Part shown: piece by piece, positions 1 through 5,201 of the stretch
Layout: each line of letters begins with the position of its first letter
Numbering within the stretch: the first letter of the stretch is position 1
The notes under the pieces: model-generated
Told to the model about the DNA's origin: nothing
What the model saw: only the letters and a program-made list of their open reading frames with translations
Databases searched by the model: none
Origin: an uncultured Pseudomonadales bacterium
GTDB taxonomy: Bacteria > Pseudomonadota > Gammaproteobacteria > Pseudomonadales > IMCC2047
Direction of reading: 5' to 3'
Assembly (NCBI GenBank): GCA_947258895.1
Contig: CAMYKE010000016.1
Location: 10,681 to 15,881, forward strand
Length of the DNA stretch: 5,201 nucleotides
Program-made: the position numbers and the translations under genes

Positions 1-1
1 G

Positions 2-1054
2 CTGGCGATGGACTTCCGCAATGAATACAAGAAGGACGTCGTGATCGATCTTATCTGCTACCGGCGCCGCGGCCACAACGAGGCAGATGAGCCTTCCTCC
101 ACCCAGCCAATGATGTACAAGGTGATCAAGAAGCACCCGACCACGCGGGAAATTTATGCTGCCAAACTGGCCAGGGAGGGTGTGGTGAAGCCGGAGCATG
201 GGGAAGAATTGCTGGAGAAAAACCGCGAGACCCTGGATGCCGGAGGGCACCTGGTTGAACATTGGGTGAAAGCGCCCAACTTTGCGCTGTTCGTGGACTG
301 GACCCCCTACCTGAGCAAGGAGTGGACGGCGCGCCATGATACCCGGGTTGATATCGATCGCCTCAGGGCTTTGGGACAGAGCATCACCAGCGTTCCGGAC
401 CGCGTTAAGTTACAGCGCCAGGTCGCCAAGATCTACAAGGATCGCCGCCTGATGGTCAGCGGCGAGTCCTCGGTCGACTGGGGTTGTGCCGAAGCATTGG
501 CCTATGCGACCCTGGTCAACGCGGGCCACCCGGTACGGCTCACCGGCCAGGACGTGGGCCGCGGGACTTTTTCACACCGCCATGCGGTACTGCACTCGCA
601 GTCCGATGGGACAATCTATGTGCCGCTGGATAATATCGCCGAGGAACAGCCGCGCTTCGAGATCTACGACTCGCTGCTGTCCGAAGTCGCCGTGCTCGGA
701 TTTGAGTACGGGTATGCGGCGACCGCACCCAAGTCGCTGGTAATCTGGGAAGCACAGTTTGGCGATTTTGCCAACAGCGCCCAGGTGGTAATCGACCAGT
801 TTATCACCAGCGGCGAGCACAAGTGGAACCGGTTATGTGGACTGACGATGTTCCTGCCTCATGGTTTCGAAGGGCAGGGTCCCGAGCATTCCTCAGCGCG
901 GCTGGAACGCTACCTGCAGTTGTGTGCCGAGCATAATATCCAGGTGTGTATGCCAACGACGCCGGCGCAGGTATTCCAGGTCGAGCGAGGTCTTGCGTGG
1001 GCACTTTTCACACGGTGCTGGGGGAAATCGATACCATCCATCCGGAAAAGGTGA
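2..1054 (+). CDS. sucA: 2-oxoglutarate dehydrogenase E1 component, N-terminal side truncated by window, C-terminal side lost to a frame break
   Basis: E1 is the thiamine-diphosphate-dependent decarboxylase of the cytoplasmic 2-oxoglutarate dehydrogenase complex; it hands succinyl to the E2 lipoyl arm. The frame is already open at base 2 (reading LAMDFRNEY), so the gene starts upstream and the ATG at 8 is internal. Motifs typical of the family's second half include CYRRRGHNEADEP, KKHPTTREIYA, GQDVGRGTFSHRHAVLH (histidines at 575-583, active-site region), IWEAQFGDFAN, and GFEGQGPEHSSARLERYLQL. The 325 codons up to base 976 (ending PTTPAQVF) align by eye along their length with E. coli SucA, a protein of about 930 residues. 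The last 25 codons, 977-1051, are unrelated to E1 and run to a TGA at 1052-1054, where the true protein continues in another frame. Read it together with the fragment at 1000-1419 as one broken gene. Family identification is near certain; whether the break is real is open. Confidence 0.95.
   Translation: MAMDFRNEYKKDVVIDLICYRRRGHNEADEPSSTQPMMYKVIKKHPTTREIYAAKLAREGVVKPEHGEELLEKNRETLDAGGHLVEHWVKAPNFALFVDWTPYLSKEWTARHDTRVDIDRLRALGQSITSVPDRVKLQRQVAKIYKDRRLMVSGESSVDWGCAEALAYATLVNAGHPVRLTGQDVGRGTFSHRHAVLHSQSDGTIYVPLDNIAEEQPRFEIYDSLLSEVAVLGFEYGYAATAPKSLVIWEAQFGDFANSAQVVIDQFITSGEHKWNRLCGLTMFLPHGFEGQGPEHSSARLERYLQLCAEHNIQVCMPTTPAQVFQVERGLAWALFTRCWGKSIPSIRKR
977..999 (+). other. sucA: sucA lesion: apparent ~91-base internal deletion with frame change
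   Basis: Upstream the E1 protein is read in the frame of base 2 and stops making sense after PAQVF (codon ending 976). Downstream it is read in the frame of base 1000, from GTFHTVLGEID. E. coli SucA has 38 residues between the equivalent points (114 bases), whereas only 23 bases lie here, so about 91 bases are missing, which is not a multiple of three. The lost stretch includes the conserved LRRQ and PKSLLRH segments of the C-terminal E1 domain. In the third frame, bases 981-1001 read SSEVLRG, faintly like the SSLEELANG that precedes GTF in E. coli. A larger loss plus a nearby one-base indel is therefore possible. The size estimate rests on recalled E. coli sequence. Confidence 0.8.
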
Positions 1055-1419
1055 CTCGCGCAGTCCTGTGCAGCGGCAAAGTGTTCTACGACCTGCTTAA
1101 CCGGCGCCGGGAACTGGAGAGTGAGGATATTGCAATCATCCGTCTCGAGCAGATCTACCCGTTTCCCGAAGATGACCTGTTCGAGGTGCTCTCCGAATAC
1201 ACCAACCTGAATGAACTGACCTGGGTGCAGGAAGAGCCGCTGAACCAGGGTGCTTGGTATAGCACCCAGCATCATATGCGTCGCACCATCGCGCGGCACA
1301 AGAACTACATCAACCTGGAGCATGTGGCGCGCGAAGCTTCGGCTTCGCCGGCAGTCGGCGCCATGTCGATGCACCTGGAACAGCAACAAAGCGTAGTGAA
1401 CCAAGCACTCAAGGCATAA
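1000..1419 (+). CDS. sucA: 2-oxoglutarate dehydrogenase E1 component, C-terminal fragment in the shifted frame
   Basis: This is the end of the same E1 gene, 139 residues in a frame different from the part before 976. The open frame reaches back to an ATG at 946, but homology begins only at GTFHTVLGEID (from 1000), so no start of its own is credible. Visible family motifs are VLCSGKVFYDLL, DIAIIRLEQIYPFPEDDL, VQEEPLNQGAWYSTQHH and the C-terminal ASASPAVG followed by a Gln-rich helix. These belong to the C-terminal domain of transketolase-like E1 enzymes, which helps form the dimer. The TAA is at 1417-1419, 27 bases before sucB, so the original gene headed the same transcript as sucB and lpd. 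Without the missing segment, neither this piece nor the upstream one is expected to form working E1. Confidence 0.92.
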   Translation, partial: GTFHTVLGEIDTIHPEKVTRAVLCSGKVFYDLLNRRRELESEDIAIIRLEQIYPFPEDDLFEVLSEYTNLNELTWVQEEPLNQGAWYSTQHHMRRTIARHKNYINLEHVAREASASPAVGAMSMHLEQQQSVVNQALKA

Positions 1420-1446
1420 CAAGCAACCCGAGATCAAGGAACATCG

Positions 1447-4153
<2,707 letters not shown>

Positions 4154-4162
<9 letters not shown>

Positions 4163-4289
4163 GGATTCAGGGGATCGTGGCATGGTGAACGGCCGAATGC
4201 GGCCGGATTTTCCGCGCCAGCGTGATCCCGGGTCCGACAGTCTGCCGGTTGGTCATTTTTATTAATCACACAGGTAATGGTAGCGAGTT
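4154..4289 (+). other. Structured 136-base intercistronic spacer between lpd and sucC
   Basis: This is the only sizeable non-coding stretch in the window; the other two gaps are 27 and 16 bases. It holds nested inverted repeats in its first two thirds (4171-4229) and an AT-rich part at about 4253-4270 (ATTTTTATTAAT). No gene-like open frame or tRNA-like fold is seen. It most likely carries a transcription attenuation or mRNA-processing signal, a separate sucCD promoter, or both; that function is inference. I could not pick a convincing -35/-10 pair: the best, TTGGTC (4249-4254) with GGTAAT (4273-4278), is weak. The ribosome binding site for sucC is also poor, with only GAG at 4285-4287 very close to the ATG and AGG at 4272-4274 rather far from it. 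Confidence 0.6.
4171..4229 (+). terminator. Nested stem-loop with GC-rich apical hairpin and T-run (possible attenuator)
   Basis: The outer arms GGGATCGTG (4171-4179) and CGTGATCCC (4221-4229) pair over nine bases with two G-T wobbles. Inside them TGGTG (4183-4187) pairs with CGCCA (4215-4219). At the tip, CGGCCG (4190-4195) pairs with CGGCCG (4200-4205) over the loop AATG, followed by GATTTTCC (4206-4213). The tip hairpin plus four Ts looks like a weak intrinsic terminator, while the outer arms would bury that T-run in a larger fold. A partial terminator lowering sucCD relative to the genes upstream, or an RNA stability element, fits equally well. The pairing is visible in the sequence; the function is inferred and no energy was calculated. 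Confidence 0.35.
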
Positions 4290-5201
4290 ATGAATTTACA
4301 CGAATACCAGGGAAAGCAGCTGTTTGCGGAGTACGGTTTGCCCGTGTCGCGAGGCATTGCTGCAGAGACAGTTCAGGAAGCGGCAGCCGCGGTTGGAAAA
4401 ATCGATGGCGATAAATGGGTCGTGAAGGCACAGGTGCATGCCGGTGGTCGCGGCAAGGCCGGCGGCGTGAAGCTGGTGAAAAGTAGGGCCGAGATAGAGG
4501 AGTTTGCCAGGAAATGGCTTGGACATCGCCTGGTTACCTACCAGACCGATGCGAAAGGCCAGCCGGTCAGCCGGATTCTGGTGGAAGAATGTACGGACAT
4601 CGCCCAGGAGTTGTACCTGGGTGCGGTGGTGGATCGCTCCACTCGCAGGATCGTGTTCATGGCGTCAACCGAGGGCGGGGTGGAGATCGAGAAAGTAGCC
4701 CACGAAACCCCGGAAAAGATTTTGAAGGCCACGATCGATCCGCTGGTCGGCGCGCAGCCTTTCCAGGGCCGCGAGCTGGCCTTTGCACTGGGCCTGGAGG
4801 GCAAACAGATCAAGCAGTTTACGCAGATCTTCCTGGGCCTGGCGAAGCTGTTTACGGAGTGTGATCTGGCGCTGCTGGAGATCAATCCGCTGGTCATCAC
4901 CGCCAGTGGTGACCTGCATTGCCTCGACGCCAAGGTCAATGTGGATGGCAATGCCGTGTATCGCCAGCCCCGGATCAATGAAATGCACGATGCCTCCCTG
5001 GAAGACGAGCGCGAGTCGCATGCGGCGCAATGGGACCTGAATTACGTGGCGCTCGATGGTGCGATCGGTTGCATGGTAAATGGCGCGGGGCTGGCGATGG
5101 GTACCATGGATATCATTAAACTTCATGGCGGGTTCCCGGCGAATTTCCTCGATGTCGGCGGCGGTGCCACCAAGGAGCGCGTGTCCGAGGCCTTCAAGAT
5201 T
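4290..5201 (+). CDS. sucC: Succinyl-CoA synthetase (ADP-forming) beta subunit, C-terminus cut by the window
   Basis: With SucD it converts succinyl-CoA, ADP (or GDP) and phosphate to succinate, nucleoside triphosphate and CoA in the TCA cycle. The first 304 codons are present, in frame to the last base, of about 388 in E. coli; numbering matches E. coli at the sites checked. The N-terminal ATP-grasp domain shows [13 protein letters not shown]46 in [16 protein letters not shown] with the 53-55 GRG loop, [12 protein letters not shown], and the Mg-binding pair N199 (EINPLVIT) and D213. [18 protein letters not shown] and [13 protein letters not shown] open the C-terminal CoA-ligase-type domain. 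The ATG at 4290 is chosen because MNLHEYQ is the conserved family start, although the ribosome binding site is weak. F282 in [11 protein letters not shown] is unusual; E. coli has Glu there. sucD is expected just beyond the window. The longer gap after lpd suggests partly separate control. Confidence 0.97.
   Translation, partial: MNLHEYQGKQLFAEYGLPVSRGIAAETVQEAAAAVGKIDGDKWVVKAQVHAGGRGKAGGVKLVKSRAEIEEFARKWLGHRLVTYQTDAKGQPVSRILVEECTDIAQELYLGAVVDRSTRRIVFMASTEGGVEIEKVAHETPEKILKATIDPLVGAQPFQGRELAFALGLEGKQIKQFTQIFLGLAKLFTECDLALLEINPLVITASGDLHCLDAKVNVDGNAVYRQPRINEMHDASLEDERESHAAQWDLNYVALDGAIGCMVNGAGLAMGTMDIIKLHGGFPANFLDVGGGATKERVSEAFKI

Noticed and set aside
946..999. The ATG at 946 as a genuine start producing a separate small protein
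   Set aside because: Bases 946-976 encode the conserved PTTPAQVF of E1 in the other frame. The 946-999 translation (MYANDAGAG...) has no similarity to E1, and no ribosome binding site is evident. The open frame is an accident of the deletion.
977..1054. Programmed ribosomal frameshifting as the explanation for the sucA frame change
   Set aside because: About 30 conserved residues are absent from every frame, so slippage could not rebuild the enzyme.
910..1437. A 175-codon open frame on the - strand opposite the sucA 3' end
   Set aside because: It shows no family features, whereas the + strand is unmistakable E1 sequence in the same place. It crosses the sucA lesion without any sign of being the real gene.
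4234..4260. A second terminator made of CCGAC (4234-4238) and GTTGG (4248-4252) followed by ATTTTT
   Set aside because: The stem is five pairs including a G-T wobble, with a nine-base loop and a break before the T-run, too weak to call.
4249..4278. A sigma70-type promoter for sucC (TTGGTC, 18-base spacer, GGTAAT)
   Set aside because: Only about three of six and four of six bases match consensus, which is no better than expected by chance in an AT-richer patch; noted in the spacer entry but not called.

Overview
The window is a stretch of ordinary, strongly conserved central metabolism: the downstream part of a 2-oxoglutarate dehydrogenase / succinyl-CoA synthetase cluster, entirely on the + strand, in the order sucA (3' half) - sucB - lpd - sucC (5' part). 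These genes encode E1, E2 and E3 of the 2-oxoglutarate dehydrogenase complex, followed by the beta subunit of the next TCA-cycle enzyme. The proteins read like gammaproteobacterial homologues. A 478-residue lpd sitting between sucB and sucC is the arrangement known from Pseudomonas (sucAB-lpdG-sucCD), not the E. coli one. The DNA is moderately GC-rich. I infer a gammaproteobacterium outside the Enterobacterales and cannot name a genus.

Layout: bases 2-1419 hold the C-terminal half of sucA, but the frame breaks near 977-999. The recognisable protein stops after a PAQVF motif in one frame and resumes at GTFHTVLGEID in another, with about 30 conserved residues missing between them. This is either a real disabling deletion or a consensus/assembly error. 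sucB (1447-2700) follows after 27 bases and lpd (2717-4153) after another 16; both have clear AAGGA ribosome binding sites. A 136-base spacer (4154-4289) with nested inverted repeats separates lpd from sucC, which starts at 4290 and runs off the window end in frame (304 codons visible of about 388).

Working together, E1 (SucA) decarboxylates 2-oxoglutarate on thiamine diphosphate and passes succinyl to the lipoyl arm of E2 (SucB). E2 makes succinyl-CoA, E3 (Lpd) reoxidises the lipoyl arm with NAD+, and SucCD turns succinyl-CoA into succinate with substrate-level nucleoside triphosphate formation.

I found no mobile element, CRISPR array, RNA gene or unfamiliar gene, and nothing that supports a previously undescribed system. 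The two points worth a second look are the sucA lesion and the structured lpd-sucC spacer.
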